A stretch of DNA of 64,000 nt from Maribacter hydrothermalis (GCF_001913155.1 NZ_CP018760.1:1116001-1180000); one strand, 5' to 3'; positions 10,328 to 20,855 are shown, counted from the stretch's first letter. The notes: a model not told the origin generated them from the letters alone. Numbers and translations are program-made.

Positions 10328-11044
10328 ATGAAGACTACAACAAATTTTATCAAATGTGCGATTTTGATATTCGCAATTACAATTACATCATGCTCAAAAG
10401 ATGGAGACATTGGCCCTATAGGCCCACAAGGTGAACAAGGAATTCAAGGTGACCAAGGACCCGCGGGTGAAGATGGAGAAGATGGGGAAGGAATAGGTAT
10501 TCCAGGACCTCAAGGTGAACAAGGCCCGGCTGGAGAAAACGGTACAGACGGAACAAATGGGATGGACGGCACAAATGGCACTGACGGGACTAATGGCGAA
10601 GATGGAGAAGATGGTAATGCCAACGTAGCAACATATACCTACGACCTTTCATCCGAATCTGGATCAACTATCGTAGTTACTGCACCTGTTTTAACTCAAG
10701 AAGTAATTGACAACGACCTAATTCTTGGTTATCTTTTAAAAAGGCGGCACCATTACACTCCAATCCCAGCTCCTATATATGCTTTTGGACTTAATGATAA
10801 TAGTGACATAGCGGTTGAAATAAACTTGAACAGATATTGGATGTACTTTTACGAAGTTGGTACAGAGAACTTTAAATCAGTAAGTGCTGGTCAATTAGAT
10901 GAACTTAAACTGGTGGTCATAGAATCTAACAGCACCACCTCTGGAAAATCAAGCAAGGAAAATATGGTATCGCGTTTGAAATCTGCAGGAGTTGATACTA
11001 ATGATTACTACGCAGTAATGGATTATTTTGGGCTAGATTATTAA
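10328..11044 (+). CDS. collagen-like lipoprotein
   Basis: A signal peptide with lipobox ITSC (Cys22) is followed by about 60 residues of Gly-X-Y triplets (GPIGPQGEQGIQGDQGP, then GPQGEQGPAGENGTDGTNG and several GTDGTNG/GEDGED copies). This is a collagen triple-helix repeat rich in Asp, Glu, Asn and Thr in place of hydroxyproline. After residue ~95 a globular domain of about 140 residues begins (TYTYDLSSESGSTIVVTAP). Such proteins are expected at the cell surface as trimers; the lipid anchor supports this. The internal GGN-ACN-GAN DNA repeat could change in length by slippage. It is one of the few genes in the 8.4-17.1 kb patch that reads through intact. Function unknown. Confidence 0.88.
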   Translation: MKTTTNFIKCAILIFAITITSCSKDGDIGPIGPQGEQGIQGDQGPAGEDGEDGEGIGIPGPQGEQGPAGENGTDGTNGMDGTNGTDGTNGEDGEDGNANVATYTYDLSSESGSTIVVTAPVLTQEVIDNDLILGYLLKRRHHYTPIPAPIYAFGLNDNSDIAVEINLNRYWMYFYEVGTENFKSVSAGQLDELKLVVIESNSTTSGKSSKENMVSRLKSAGVDTNDYYAVMDYFGLDY

Positions 11045-11060
11045 GACTATTTATTTAATA

Positions 11061-11094
11061 AAGAAAGCCGAGGTCTACACCTTGGCTTTCTTTA
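11061..11094. terminator. bidirectional terminator
   Basis: A near-perfect hairpin with arms AAAGAAAGCCGAGG and CCTTGGCTTTCTTT (one G-T pair) separates two convergent genes, with A and T tracts on both sides. Confidence 0.85.
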
Positions 11095-11786
11095 TTATAA
11101 TTCTGCTGCAAAAAGTTTCTTAAAATGGGCTTGCAGTTTTTGTTTTACTTCATCTAAATCAATTTCTTTTTTACCAAGCTCTACATTCAAAGATGTTACT
11201 GTCTTACCTTTTATTCCACATGGTATCATCATATCAAAATAACCTAAATCGGCATTTACATTTAGTGCAAAAACCATGCATTGTTACCCACCTGCTAGCT
11301 CTTACACCCATTGCACATATTTTACGTGCAAATGGAGTCCCGACATCTAACCAAACTCCTGTTTCGCCTTTAGAACGCTCTGCTTTTTAAACCGAAGTCG
11401 GCTAAAGTAAAATGACCATTTCTTCTATAAACGCAAGTATTTATGTATTCGGTAAAGAAATTATCTAAATCTAAAATAGGATACCCACTATTTGGCCAGG
11501 GCCATGATAGGTAATATCACCTCCTCTATTGATCTTATAAAATGTAGCCCTTTTTCTTCAAGTTGTTTTTCACTAACTAGTAAATTATCAATATCGCCAC
11601 TTTTGCCAAGTGTATAAACATGTGGGTGCTCAACAAATAAAAATAATTAGGCGTTTCTAATGCTAATTCTTCCCTTCTATTTCTAATTTTTATATCTAAA
11701 GTATCTTGAAATAGTTGTTCTTGGTAGTCCCATGTTTCTTTGTAATCTTTAAGTCCTAAATCTTGTAATACAACCTTCTTGTTCAT
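11095..11786 (-). pseudogene. lipB: lipoyl(octanoyl) transferase, frameshifted
   Basis: LipB moves octanoate from acyl carrier protein to lipoyl domains. From the ATG at 11786, pieces in different frames give MNKKVVLQDLGLKDYKETW, then the conserved [46 protein letters not shown] (read across one shift) and [13 protein letters not shown], ending at 11095. The order and motifs are those of a complete LipB of about 230 residues. At least four single-base shifts are present. One is clearly a homopolymer error: the MHGFALN segment needs four T, but five are present near 11272. I read the gene as intact in the organism and the shifts as sequence error. Confidence 0.85.
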
Positions 11787-11812
11787 CGTACAAAGATACA
11801 AAAAGTGACTTT

Positions 11813-12549
11813 CTATTTTTCAAGTTCCACTTCTATCAAAATCGATTTTGGATCCTTCATCATAGCTAAGAAATTAACCTCATGTATCATTGTTTTTCCG
11901 TCCATTGAAAATGTAGCTTCTTCAATATTTGTGGATTTTACACGTCTTGGAAAATGGTATTTAAAGGTGTATGTAGAACTAGATAAAAACATTTCGGCAC
12001 TAGAAAGACTGTCTATACTTTGCTTAAACAATTCTTGATTTAAAATTATCGTTTCTCTTTTAAATTTATTTTTCTTAAAACTATAATTGACTTTTGTGGT
12101 TTCGTCAGTTGCGTTGTCTGGCAATGACTTGCCACCAGCAATAGGACCAACAGAACTTGCGTTTTGAAATGCATTGAATGCGTCATTAACTTCTGATACT
12201 TCAATGAAATCCGTAAACATGTCAAATTCATAATACCATTCTCTGGCTCTACTTTCATATGAAGACTAAATGGTTCTAATCTTTTTTAGCTTAGCTTGTT
12301 GCTTAGCAGATAATTGAGAAATACTATCCTTTTTATCTCGTAACAAGTCTTTAAAAACTAGCGTAGAATCTATAGCTTTTTCTAATTGTGTGGAATCCGT
12401 TTCTGGTAGCATTTGCAATAATTCACCTCCATCAAAGCTAATGCTCATTTTTCCAGAGCCATCTCCATTAAAATAATTTCTTCTGTAAAATTACAGGCAA
12501 CGAAAAATACTGCCATGAGGACAGCAGCTAAAATTTTAATAAGTTTCAT
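11813..12549 (-). pseudogene. unknown lipoprotein gene, frameshifted
   Basis: The start at 12549 (MKLIKILAAVLMAVFFVAC, Cys19) is a lipoprotein signal peptide. Joined frames continue NGDGSGKMSISFDGGELLQ, then KQQAKLKKI, SLHMKVEPENG, WYYEFDMFTDFIEVSEVN and the long piece ending KSILIEVELEK at 11813. At least three single-base shifts are needed (near 12480, 12280 and 12235). I do not recognise a named family; the joined protein is about 245 residues, periplasm-facing, with no visible catalytic motif. The stop lies 26 bp from the lipB start, and both genes are on the minus strand. Confidence 0.65.
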
Positions 12550-12559
12550 GTACTTTGTT

Positions 12560-12715
12560 CTAATTAGGATTGTTCAATATAACTAAAGCGGCTATTACAC
12601 CAGGCACCCAGCCGCAAAAAGTTAAAAGTAAAACAATTAAAAAAGAAACCACAACCTTTACCCAATACAGCTAAGGGCGGAAAAAATATAGCAAGCAATA
12701 CTCGAATTAAATCAT
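12560..12715 (-). pseudogene. YqaE/Pmp3-family small membrane protein, frameshifted
   Basis: The minus-strand frames joined give RVLLAIFFPPLAVLGKGCG followed by SFLIVLLLTFCGWVPGVIA and a short tail ending LNNPN. This is the two-helix Pmp3/YqaE pattern (FFPPLAV in the first helix, GWVPGVIAA in the second) of about 50 residues. These small inner-membrane proteins are linked to cation and membrane-potential stress in other organisms. One shift lies at the start (ATG 12715) and one between the helices near 12645. Confidence 0.65.
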
Positions 12716-12810
12716 TTGATTATTATTTTGATTGATTGATGTTACTAATAAGTCGCAACTTTAATAGGTTTGTTACAAAATCGGTTATTTTAGAGGTTCA
12801 TACTTTTAGT

Positions 12811-13862
12811 ATGGCCAAAAATTTAGTTTATATCTTCCTGCTTTTTCTAAGTATTACCTGTTTTTCGCAGTATACTTTTAAGGGTCATATTGCGGAAAAG
12901 GTGAGTAGTAAAACAATTTACTTATCAATTATAGAGATTACAGAAAGTTAGAGCGTATTTCAATGGAACAAATCCTAAAGAAAACAACCACCGATTCTTT
13001 GGGTTTTTTTATGTTCACAGGAAACAATTTATCACAAGAAAATCGCATCTATAGAATTCATTTAGATGATTGCCCCGATACTGTCTCCAATTCAGAGCAT
13101 TTTTTTGGAAGTTGCGTAAACAGCAAAAGCATTCTATTTATTGCCAATAACACAGATACCGTAGAATTCCCTACTTCATTTGCCAACCAAAGCACTTTGC
13201 GAAATTACATCTACCAATAATTCCTCTTCTTCTTTTCTAGAAATAGATGTATTAAAAGAACAAATGGCTTTTGATTTTAATGACTTTAGAAGCGATGCCA
13301 ACAAGAAATTGAACTCTCAAAAATGGTTTTAAAACTTTACAAGACTTCGGGAAAAATTAAATGAACCATTAGCGGAACTGTATATCTTTAACTTTTTGTC
13401 AGATAAAAGAAATGAAACATATGCCTATTATCAAAAGAATATTACTGAAACTACTTATTATACTGAACTTGGTGAGCGCTTACTATTAAAATACCCTAAC
13501 GCACCATTTACCCAGCTGTATTTAGATGAAATTGCTATTGACCAGAAGTATTCAAATTTAAAAAATTCAAATTCTGGCACATTTAAATGGATCCTCTACT
13601 TACTTCTTACTTTTTCAATTTTTCTAAATATATATCTGTTTTTAAAACATAAAAAATTTACACAAAGTATACAGAATAACGCCATAGCAAAGTTGACTGA
13701 GCAAGAACAAAATATTGTTGAAGAAATACTAAAGAATAAAACCAAAAAGAAATTGCCTCAGAAATGTTTATTAGCGTAAGCACAGTAAAGACTCATATTA
13801 ATAACCTTTATAAGAAACTCAAGGTTAATTCTAGAGATGAAATAAAACAGCGATTTCAATAG
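12811..13862 (+). pseudogene. membrane-anchored LuxR-type regulator, frameshifted
   Basis: Joined frames give a signal peptide (MAKNLVYIFLLFLSITCFSQ), a periplasmic domain of about 220 residues, one membrane helix (WILYLLLTFSIFLNIYLFL) and a C-terminal LuxR/GerE helix-turn-helix. The HTH begins LTEQEQNIVEEILKNKT and, after a shift near 13743, continues ASEMFISVSTVKTHINNLY and KKLKVNSRDEI to a stop at 13862. This is the usual Bacteroidota one-component layout, in which an outside signal controls a DNA-binding domain held at the membrane. At least five shifts are needed (about 12950, 13210, 13325, 13350 and 13743). Targets are unknown. Confidence 0.75.
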
Positions 13863-13968
13863 AATTAAAATTTCAACCGGGGTACTAGTACCCATTTCCA
13901 CCCTACCAAAACTGCTTTCAGCATACATTTTTAAGAATTTTCAGCTTTAATCCATAAACTGAAAAATC

Positions 13969-14559
13969 ATGAAATTATCATTTTTAATTACCACATTACT
14001 TTTAGGTTTTGCCTGTAACCTACATGCTCAAAACATAAATAAAGAAATTACCATTGATGTTAAACAACCTTATTTAGTAGGCGAAATATCTATTTTAGGG
14101 CTTTCATCTAACTCCTATAATACGTGGTTTCAGCCCAATTTTGAGAGTTATAAAACCAATACTGGCAAACTTGAACGCATAAAAGAAGTATTAAAGACTT
14201 ATCAAGTATTAATTTTTATGGGTACGTGGTGTGGTGATAGTAAACGTGAAGTCCCCAGATTTATAAGGATTTTAAAATCTATAGACTTCCCAATGGAAAA
14301 CCTTAAAATAGTCGCGCTTGACAAAAGTAAAAACTCCTATAAAAAAAGTCCGCAAGGCGAGGAATGGGGGTTAAATATTAGAAGAGTCCCTACATTTATC
14401 TTTTACAAAAATGGAAGGGAAATAAATAGAATAATTGAAAGTCCAATTACTACTTTAGAAGATGATATTGTCAAAATTATTCTTCATGAAAATATATCCC
14501 AAACTATTCGACAACACTACATTTTGACTAGCAAAAACGTAACAATCCAATTATTATAA
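13969..14559 (+). CDS. secreted thioredoxin-like protein, C-terminus probably frameshifted
   Basis: A signal peptide (MKLSFLITTLLLGFACNLHAQ) is followed by a thioredoxin fold with the active-site-like segment GTWCGDSKREVPRF. Only the first Cys of a CxxC is present, so it cannot act as a classical dithiol oxidoreductase. The cis-Pro loop is present as RRVPTFIFYKNGREINRI. The listed frame ends oddly (QHYILTSKNVTIQLL). Adding one A to the run near 14490 would instead give YIPNYSTTLHFD with a stop at 14531, which suits the family better, so the last ~20 residues are doubtful. Likely periplasmic; substrate unknown. Confidence 0.8.
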   Translation: MKLSFLITTLLLGFACNLHAQNINKEITIDVKQPYLVGEISILGLSSNSYNTWFQPNFESYKTNTGKLERIKEVLKTYQVLIFMGTWCGDSKREVPRFIRILKSIDFPMENLKIVALDKSKNSYKKSPQGEEWGLNIRRVPTFIFYKNGREINRIIESPITTLEDDIVKIILHENISQTIRQHYILTSKNVTIQLL

Positions 14560-14585
14560 GTGTTGCGTATGTTAATAGCAAAAGG

Positions 14586-14593
14586 TAATTTTG
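14586..14593 (+). promoter_or_regulatory. promoter -7 box for lysS
   Basis: TAATTTTG matches TAnnTTTG, 17 bp before the lysS ATG. A TTG at 14563-14565 lies about 20 bp upstream in the place of the -33 element. Confidence 0.6.
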
Positions 14594-14610
14594 CGACTTA
14601 ATTTTTTTAT

Positions 14611-16300
14611 ATGCAATTATCAGAGCAAGAGCTTATCAGGAGAGAAAAATTGGAGAAATTAAGAGCCTTGGGTATTAATCCATATCCGGCAGCTTTATAC
14701 CCGTTAAATGCTACATCGGCAAGCATAAAATCCAATTATGAGGAAGGCAAACAGGTAATTGTTGCAGGTAGACTTATGTCGCGCCGTATTCAAGGTAAAG
14801 CTTCTTTTGCCGAATTACAGGATAGCTCGGGTCGTATACAAGTTTATTTTAACAGAGATGAAATTTGTACCGGCGAGGATAAAACTTTATATAATGATGT
14901 CTATAAAAAATTATTTGATATAGGCGATATTATTGGTATTGAAGGGGAACTGTTTACAACACAAGTGGGCGAAAAAACAATTATGGTAAAGAAATTTACC
15001 ATGCTAAGTAAATCGCTTAGACCTTTACCATTACCTAAAAAAGATGCAGAAGGTAAATATATGATGAATTCAATGACCCAGAACTACGTTACCGTCAGCG
15101 CTATGTAGATTTAGTAGTAAACCCTAAGGTGAAAGAAACGTTCATTAAAAGAACAAAAATCACTAATAGTATTCGAGAGTTTTATAATGAAAAAGGATAT
15201 TTAGAGGTAGAAACTCCTATTTTACAACCCATACCTGGTGGAGCAACTGCGCGACCATTTTTAACGCATCATAATGCATTAAACATACCTTTATACTTAA
15301 AATCGCTAACGAACTTTATCTTAAAAGGTTAATTGTTGGCGGATTCGATGGTGTTTATGAATTCTCTAAAGATTTTCGTAACGAAGGCATGGACCGTACC
15401 CACAACCCCGAGTTTACTGTAATGGAATTGTATGTAGCATACAAAGATTACAATTGGATGATGGATACAACCGAGAAATTGTTAGAAAAAATAGCAATGG
15501 ATGCTAATGGTACCACTTTAATTACCGTAGGCAAACATGAAATTGAATTTAAAGCTCCATATGCACGTGTCCCTATTTTAGAAGCAATTAAAATACACAC
15601 CGGTTTTGATGTCGCAGGCATGCCAGAAGACGAACTTCGTGTAACCGCCAAAAAATTAGGTATCGAAGTTGATGAAACCATGGGTATTGGCAAGCTAATT
15701 GATGAGATTTTTGGTGAGAAATGTGAAAAATTCTACGTACAACCAACATTTATTACTGACTACCCTAAAGAAATGAGTCCGCTTACGAAAGAGCATAGAG
15801 ACAACCCCGCATTAACTGAGCGTTTTGAGCTAATGGTTAACGGTAAAGAGTTAGCAAATGCCTACTCTGAGCTTAATGACCCAATTGACCAAAGAGAACG
15901 TTTTGAAGATCAATTAAAACTTTCTGAAAAAGGTGATGACGAAGCTATGTTCATTGACCAAGATTTTTTGAGAGCTCTAGAATATGGAATGCCTCCTACC
16001 TCTGGTATTGGCATTGGTATTGACCGTTTAGTAATGTTGATGACCAATAATGCTTCTATACAAGAAGTATTATTCTTCCCGCAAATGAGACCAGAGAAAA
16101 AGCCACTTCAACTTTCTGATAGCGAAAAGGTGATTTTTGAAATCTTAAAAGCAGAAAAGAAAATGGAACTTGATATACTTAAATCAAAAGCCGATTTAAG
16201 TAATAAAGCTTGGGATAAAGCAATAAAAGGAATAACAAAACAACAGTTAGCCAAAATATTTAAAGAAAGTGATATTCTTTTTGTTGAAATTTTAAACTAG
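14611..16300 (+). pseudogene. lysS: lysine--tRNA ligase, frameshifted twice
   Basis: Class II LysRS. The first piece (14611-15108) holds the OB-fold anticodon-binding domain (RRIQGKASFAELQDSSGRIQ). The second piece reads [19 protein letters not shown] and [19 protein letters not shown] (motifs 1 and early 2). The third reads [20 protein letters not shown] (motif 2) and [19 protein letters not shown] (motif 3). The joined length of about 563 residues is normal for Bacteroidota. A base is missing near 15060 (GK-YDEF region) and one A is missing from a homopolymer near 15310 ([12 protein letters not shown]). This gene is essential unless a second copy exists, so the shifts are most simply sequencing errors. 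The product is probably functional. Confidence 0.93.
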
Positions 16301-16355
16301 AAACAAAAAGACTTATTAAAAAATAGTAGCTTAGAAGCTGGCAAAACCAACCAGC

Positions 16356-17787
16356 ATGAACCTAAGTAGTAAAATAGGCCTGTTCGCAGGCCCTATTATT
16401 TTTTTTACACTTCTATTTTTACCCAATGTACTAATCTCTGAAAATGCAGATGCAGTAATTGCTGTTGCGCTTTGGATGGTTATTTGGTGGGTTACCGAAG
16501 CTGTATCCATTTCTGTTACTGCACTTTTACCCTTACTCCTATTTCCTATTCTAAAAATAATGCCCATAGGTGATGTTGGTGCAAATTACGGAAGCCCTAT
16601 CGTATTTTTATTTTTTGGTGGCTTTGTAATGGCCTTAGCTTTAGAAAAAGTAAACCTTCATAAACGTATAGCCTTAAATATCATTAGACTCACTGGTACA
16701 ACGGCAAATAAAGTGGTGTTGGTTTTATGATAGCCACTGCCGTACTAAGTATGTGGATTAGTAATACCGCAAGTACCGTAGTTATGTTACCCATAGCCAT
16801 GTCAGTTATAAATTTATTAATTGAAGATGAGGATGGCTTTACAAAACGTGATCGTAATTTTGCATTAAGCGTTATGCTAGGAATAGCGTTTGCTGCCAAT
16901 GCTGGTGGTATTGCAACTGTCATTGGAACGCCGCCAAATTCGGTATTAATTGGATTGTTAGAAAATGAATACAATATTGAAATATCATTTCTAAAATGGA
17001 TGATTATTGGACTACCATTTTCCCTAATCATGATATCTATTTGCTATTTTTGTTTTGGTGAAAATCTTTTTTCCCAATCAAAATCTAAAATTCAAGGCAT
17101 CTAAAACAATTATTAATGAGGAACTTAAAAAAATTAGGACCTACAACTAGCAAAGAAAAAATGGTCCTTATCATTTTCGGTGTTACTATCTTCTTATGGG
17201 TATTTAGAACTATAATTAATTCCATATTCCCCAGCTTAGGCTTATCAGATACACTTATAAGTATTTTTGCCGCTATTACACTTTTTGCCGTACCATATAA
17301 TTTAAAAAAAGGAGACTTTATCCTACAATGGAAAGATACTCAGAAACTAGCTTGGGGCATATTAATTCTTTTTGGTGGCGGACTCTCGTTAGCAAACGGT
17401 ATGTCGGTTTCTGGTATTGTAGATTTAGTGGCAGAGATTATCGCTCAAAGTAATTTAAGTATTCTTTTGACCGTATCGCTCTTAATTCTACTAATGCTTT
17501 TTATGACCGAGTTAATGAGCAATGTGGCTCTTGTTGCCGTTCTAGCTCCTGTAGTGGCAGGTATTGCTATAGGCCTTGGACTGCCAATCACTTATTTACT
17601 TATACCGATTACCATTGCTAGTAGTTGTGCTTTTATGCTACCTATGGCTACACCGCCTAACGCTATTGTCTTTGCAAGTGGCTATATTAAAGTACATGAA
17701 ATGGCGCGGGCAGGTATTGTTTTAAATTTAATCGCCGTTATATTATTAATTGGACTGTTTCAATTTGTACTTCCACTTCTGTTTTAA
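16356..17787 (+). pseudogene. DASS/SLC13-family sodium:dicarboxylate-type symporter, frameshifted
   Basis: Three frames join into one 477-residue transporter with about 11-12 membrane helices. The first piece has WWVTEAVSISVTALLPL. The second has SNTASTVVMLPIA and GTPPN, the first half of the DASS substrate/Na+ site. The third has the paired second half, MSNVALVAVLAPV and ATPPNAIVFASG. The family imports di- or tricarboxylates with sodium. One G is missing near 16725 (VVLGFMIAT), and a further shift lies at 17100-17133, where a run of seven A probably should be six. A GCTGG/CCAGC hairpin ends at the ATG (16337-16355). The substrate is not determinable. Confidence 0.85.
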
Positions 17788-17799
17788 TTATAAGGAAAA

Positions 17800-17831
17800 A
17801 TAAAGTCCTTGCGATATCGCAAAGACTTTAT
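17800..17831 (+). terminator. terminator-like hairpin
   Basis: Strong inverted repeat (ATAAAGTC and TTGCG on the left; CGCAA and GACTTTAT on the right) 12 bp after the transporter stop. The T tract is weak, so it may end transcription inefficiently. Confidence 0.6.
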
Positions 17832-17982
17832 AATAGACTAATTCAGAATTTACAAAATGATAATTCTTACTTAATAGACGCTTGGTATTTATTATTGTTA
17901 CAAAGTAGCCTTAAGAAATTATTAACAACCTCTTTCATTTATTATTTCAATCTTTGAAAAATTACCAAACTAACTCACAAAA

Positions 17983-20472
17983 ATGAATAAGAAATTACTA
18001 TTTAAACTATTCCTATTATTTTGCATTTTTGGCTTCCAAAGCGCCGATGCTCAGATTTTTAAAAAGAAGAAAAAGGATACCGAAAAAGAAGCTGATAAAA
18101 CTTCTAAAGATAAAATTCAACCCTACGACAAAGTCATAACTAAAGAAGCTGTTAGCGACAACGGGCTTTTTACTACCCACGTTGTTGACGAGAATCATTT
18201 TTTTGAAATCCCAGATACTTTATTCAATAAAGAAATGCTAATGGTAAGTCGCATCTCTAAAACTGCATCGGGCATTGGATTTGGTGGTGGAAAAATCAAC
18301 ACTCAGGTTTTAAGATGGGAAAAGAAAGACAAAAAAGTTTTGTTACGAGTAGTATCCCACGATGTAGTTGCGGCAGATTCATTACCTGTTCACGAAGCTG
18401 TAGTCAATTCTAACTTTGAACCTGTACTTTATTCATTTGAAATCAAGGCCTTAAAGAAAGATTCCTTAAATCCTGCCACTGTAATTGAAGTAAATGATAT
18501 TTTCACGAAAGACACTAAGGCATTTGGCATGCCAGAGCAATACCGTAAACGATATAAAGTTTCTCGTTTAGATGAAGGAAAAGGCTACATAGAGTCCATA
18601 AAAAGTTATCCTTTAAACGTTGAAATACGCCATGTAAAAACGTATGTAGCTGGCGATGCCCCAAGTAATCAAACTTTAGGTTCCATTTCTATTGAAATAA
18701 ATAATTCAATGGTTTTATTACCTAAAGAACCTATGAAACGGCGCTATTTTGACGAACGCGTTGGTTGGTTTGCAAGAGGCCAAATAGATTACGGCTTAGA
18801 TGCCCAAGAAAGTAAGACCATTAAATTTTTAGATAGATGGCGTTTAGAAGTTAAAGACGAGGACATTGAAAAATATAACAATGGCGAATTGGTTGAGCCT
18901 AAAAAACAGATTGTTTATTATGTAGACAGGGCTACTCCTAAAAAATGGTTGCCATTTATAAAACAAGGTATAGAAGATTGGCAAGTGGCTTTTGAGGCTG
19001 CTGGTTTTAAAAATGCAATTATAGCAAAAGAACCACCGACGGTAGAAGAAGACCCGGAGTGGTCTCCTGAAGATGTACGTTATTCTGTGGTGCGCTATTT
19101 GGCCTCACCAATACCCAATGCCAATGGGCCTCATGTAAGTGACCCCAGAAGTGGTGAAATATTAGAGTCCGATATTAACTGGTACCATAATGTAATGACA
19201 TTGTTAAGAAACTGGTATTTTGTTCAAACGGCGGCCATTAATCCAGATGCTAGAGGGGTTTCTTTTGATGATGACATTATGGGACGTTTAATACGTTTTG
19301 TTTCATCTCATGAAGTAGGACATACGTTAGGCCTACCACATAACATGGGAAGTAGTGTTGCTTATCCTGTAGATTCTCTTCGTTCTAAATCCTTTACAAA
19401 AAAATATGGCACGGCGCCATCTATTATGGATTATGCGCGTTTTAACTATATAGCACAACCTGGTGACGAAGGTGTTGCACTTATGCCAGATATAGGTGTT
19501 TACGACAAATATGCAATTCAATGGGGCTACAAACCAATTCTAAATACTACTGCTGAAGAAGAAAAAAGGACATTAGATAAATGGATAATGGCTCATGCCG
19601 GTGACCCACTATACCGTTTTGGCCATCAACAAGTAGGTGATATCGTGGATCCAAGTTCACAAACCGAAGATTTAGGGGACGATGCCATGAAAGCTGGAGA
19701 ATACGGTATTGCCAACTTAAAAAGAATTGTTCCTAAACTTATAGAATGGACTGCTGAAGATGGTAAAAATTACGAAGATCTAGACAAGCTATACGGACAA
19801 GTGTTTTCCCAATTCAATAGATATATGGGTCATGTATCTAATAATATTGGAGGTGTTTATGAAAATCATAAAACCTATGACCAAGAAGGTGCCGTTTATA
19901 CGGCAGTACCAAAAGCACATCAACAAAATGCGATGGCTTTTCTTCACGAACAGCTATTTGAAACCCCAATGTGGATGCTAGACCAGAATATTTTGGATCG
20001 CACTGAATACTCTGGTTTTTTAGAGCAAATGCGTTCTATGCAAGTACGTACATTAAATAATGTACTGAGTTTGGGAAAAATGGCGCGCCTAATAGAAAAT
20101 GAAACTATGAATAAGACCGAAGCATATTCTCTTGCACAAATGATGAGCGAATTAAGAAAAGGAATTTGGTCTGAATCTAAAAACGGGAAATCTGTTGACA
20201 CTTATAGAAGAAACTTGCAAAAAGCACATATTGATCGTTTAGAATATTTGTTAACTGCAGATAACCAAGCTAAAGCATCCGATTTTGGTGGCTACAGAAA
20301 ATCAACAGTTGTCAACACTAGCCAATCTGATATTAGGACCATGGCAAGAGCCGAATTAAACATATTAAAAAGAGATATCAACAATGTTAGAAACCGTACT
20401 TCCGATACCATGACAAAATATCATTATGACGATGTATATATGCGCATTAGCCACATTTTAGACCCAAAATAG
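17983..20472 (+). CDS. secreted zinc-dependent metalloprotease (DUF5117/DUF5118 type)
   Basis: A signal peptide (cleavage near residue 24, QSADA) is followed by a Lys-rich linker and a DUF5118/5117-like N-terminal half. The zinc site HEVGHTLGLPHN comes at residues 443-454, an HExxHxxGxxH metzincin-type motif (His443, Glu444, His447, His453), with a later Met in the SIMDYARFNY turn that fits the Met-turn of metzincins. The C-terminal ~300 residues are helical. The 829-residue length and layout are those of the large Bacteroidota secreted zinc proteases. The substrate is unknown. It stands alone between hairpins, so it is probably a single-gene transcript. Confidence 0.92.
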   Translation: MNKKLLFKLFLLFCIFGFQSADAQIFKKKKKDTEKEADKTSKDKIQPYDKVITKEAVSDNGLFTTHVVDENHFFEIPDTLFNKEMLMVSRISKTASGIGFGGGKINTQVLRWEKKDKKVLLRVVSHDVVAADSLPVHEAVVNSNFEPVLYSFEIKALKKDSLNPATVIEVNDIFTKDTKAFGMPEQYRKRYKVSRLDEGKGYIESIKSYPLNVEIRHVKTYVAGDAPSNQTLGSISIEINNSMVLLPKEPMKRRYFDERVGWFARGQIDYGLDAQESKTIKFLDRWRLEVKDEDIEKYNNGELVEPKKQIVYYVDRATPKKWLPFIKQGIEDWQVAFEAAGFKNAIIAKEPPTVEEDPEWSPEDVRYSVVRYLASPIPNANGPHVSDPRSGEILESDINWYHNVMTLLRNWYFVQTAAINPDARGVSFDDDIMGRLIRFVSSHEVGHTLGLPHNMGSSVAYPVDSLRSKSFTKKYGTAPSIMDYARFNYIAQPGDEGVALMPDIGVYDKYAIQWGYKPILNTTAEEEKRTLDKWIMAHAGDPLYRFGHQQVGDIVDPSSQTEDLGDDAMKAGEYGIANLKRIVPKLIEWTAEDGKNYEDLDKLYGQVFSQFNRYMGHVSNNIGGVYENHKTYDQEGAVYTAVPKAHQQNAMAFLHEQLFETPMWMLDQNILDRTEYSGFLEQMRSMQVRTLNNVLSLGKMARLIENETMNKTEAYSLAQMMSELRKGIWSESKNGKSVDTYRRNLQKAHIDRLEYLLTADNQAKASDFGGYRKSTVVNTSQSDIRTMARAELNILKRDINNVRNRTSDTMTKYHYDDVYMRISHILDPK

Positions 20473-20652
20473 AATTTCATTTTTAATCGATTTTTCACTC
20501 CCTATCGATGAAGGGTCAATATGATCGATGAATGAAATCACTATACCACATTTAAGATATTTTTGACATCTAAAAAAGCCCATTTCACAACAATGGGCTT
20601 TTTCATGCGTTGTAGTTATATAGATTAGCAAAGAATTTAAAAACCCCAAATC

Positions 20653-20832
20653 ATGACCAGTAAACTTAAAAGTCTTATTTATTTAGCCTGTTTTATTTGT
20701 GCATCTGTAATGTATTATCAGCAAACAAATGAAAATGATCAAAAGGAAATCGTAACAACTAGTTATAGTCAAGATGTCGACATTGTAATTAACCCTTATA
20801 AAAATCTTGAGGGACGAACTCAGACAAACTAA
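20653..20832 (+). CDS. small exported or membrane peptide, unknown
   Basis: An ORF of 59 codons opens with a hydrophobic N-terminus (KLKSLIYLACFICASVMYY), followed by a polar tail ending GRTQTN, and is followed within 25 bp by a clear terminator. Its placement between two terminators and the signal-like start make it a believable small gene. I do not recognise a family. It could be an inner-membrane peptide or a short secreted peptide. Confidence 0.5.
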   Translation: MTSKLKSLIYLACFICASVMYYQQTNENDQKEIVTTSYSQDVDIVINPYKNLEGRTQTN

Positions 20833-20855
20833 AACATTTAAAAAAATCCTACTTA

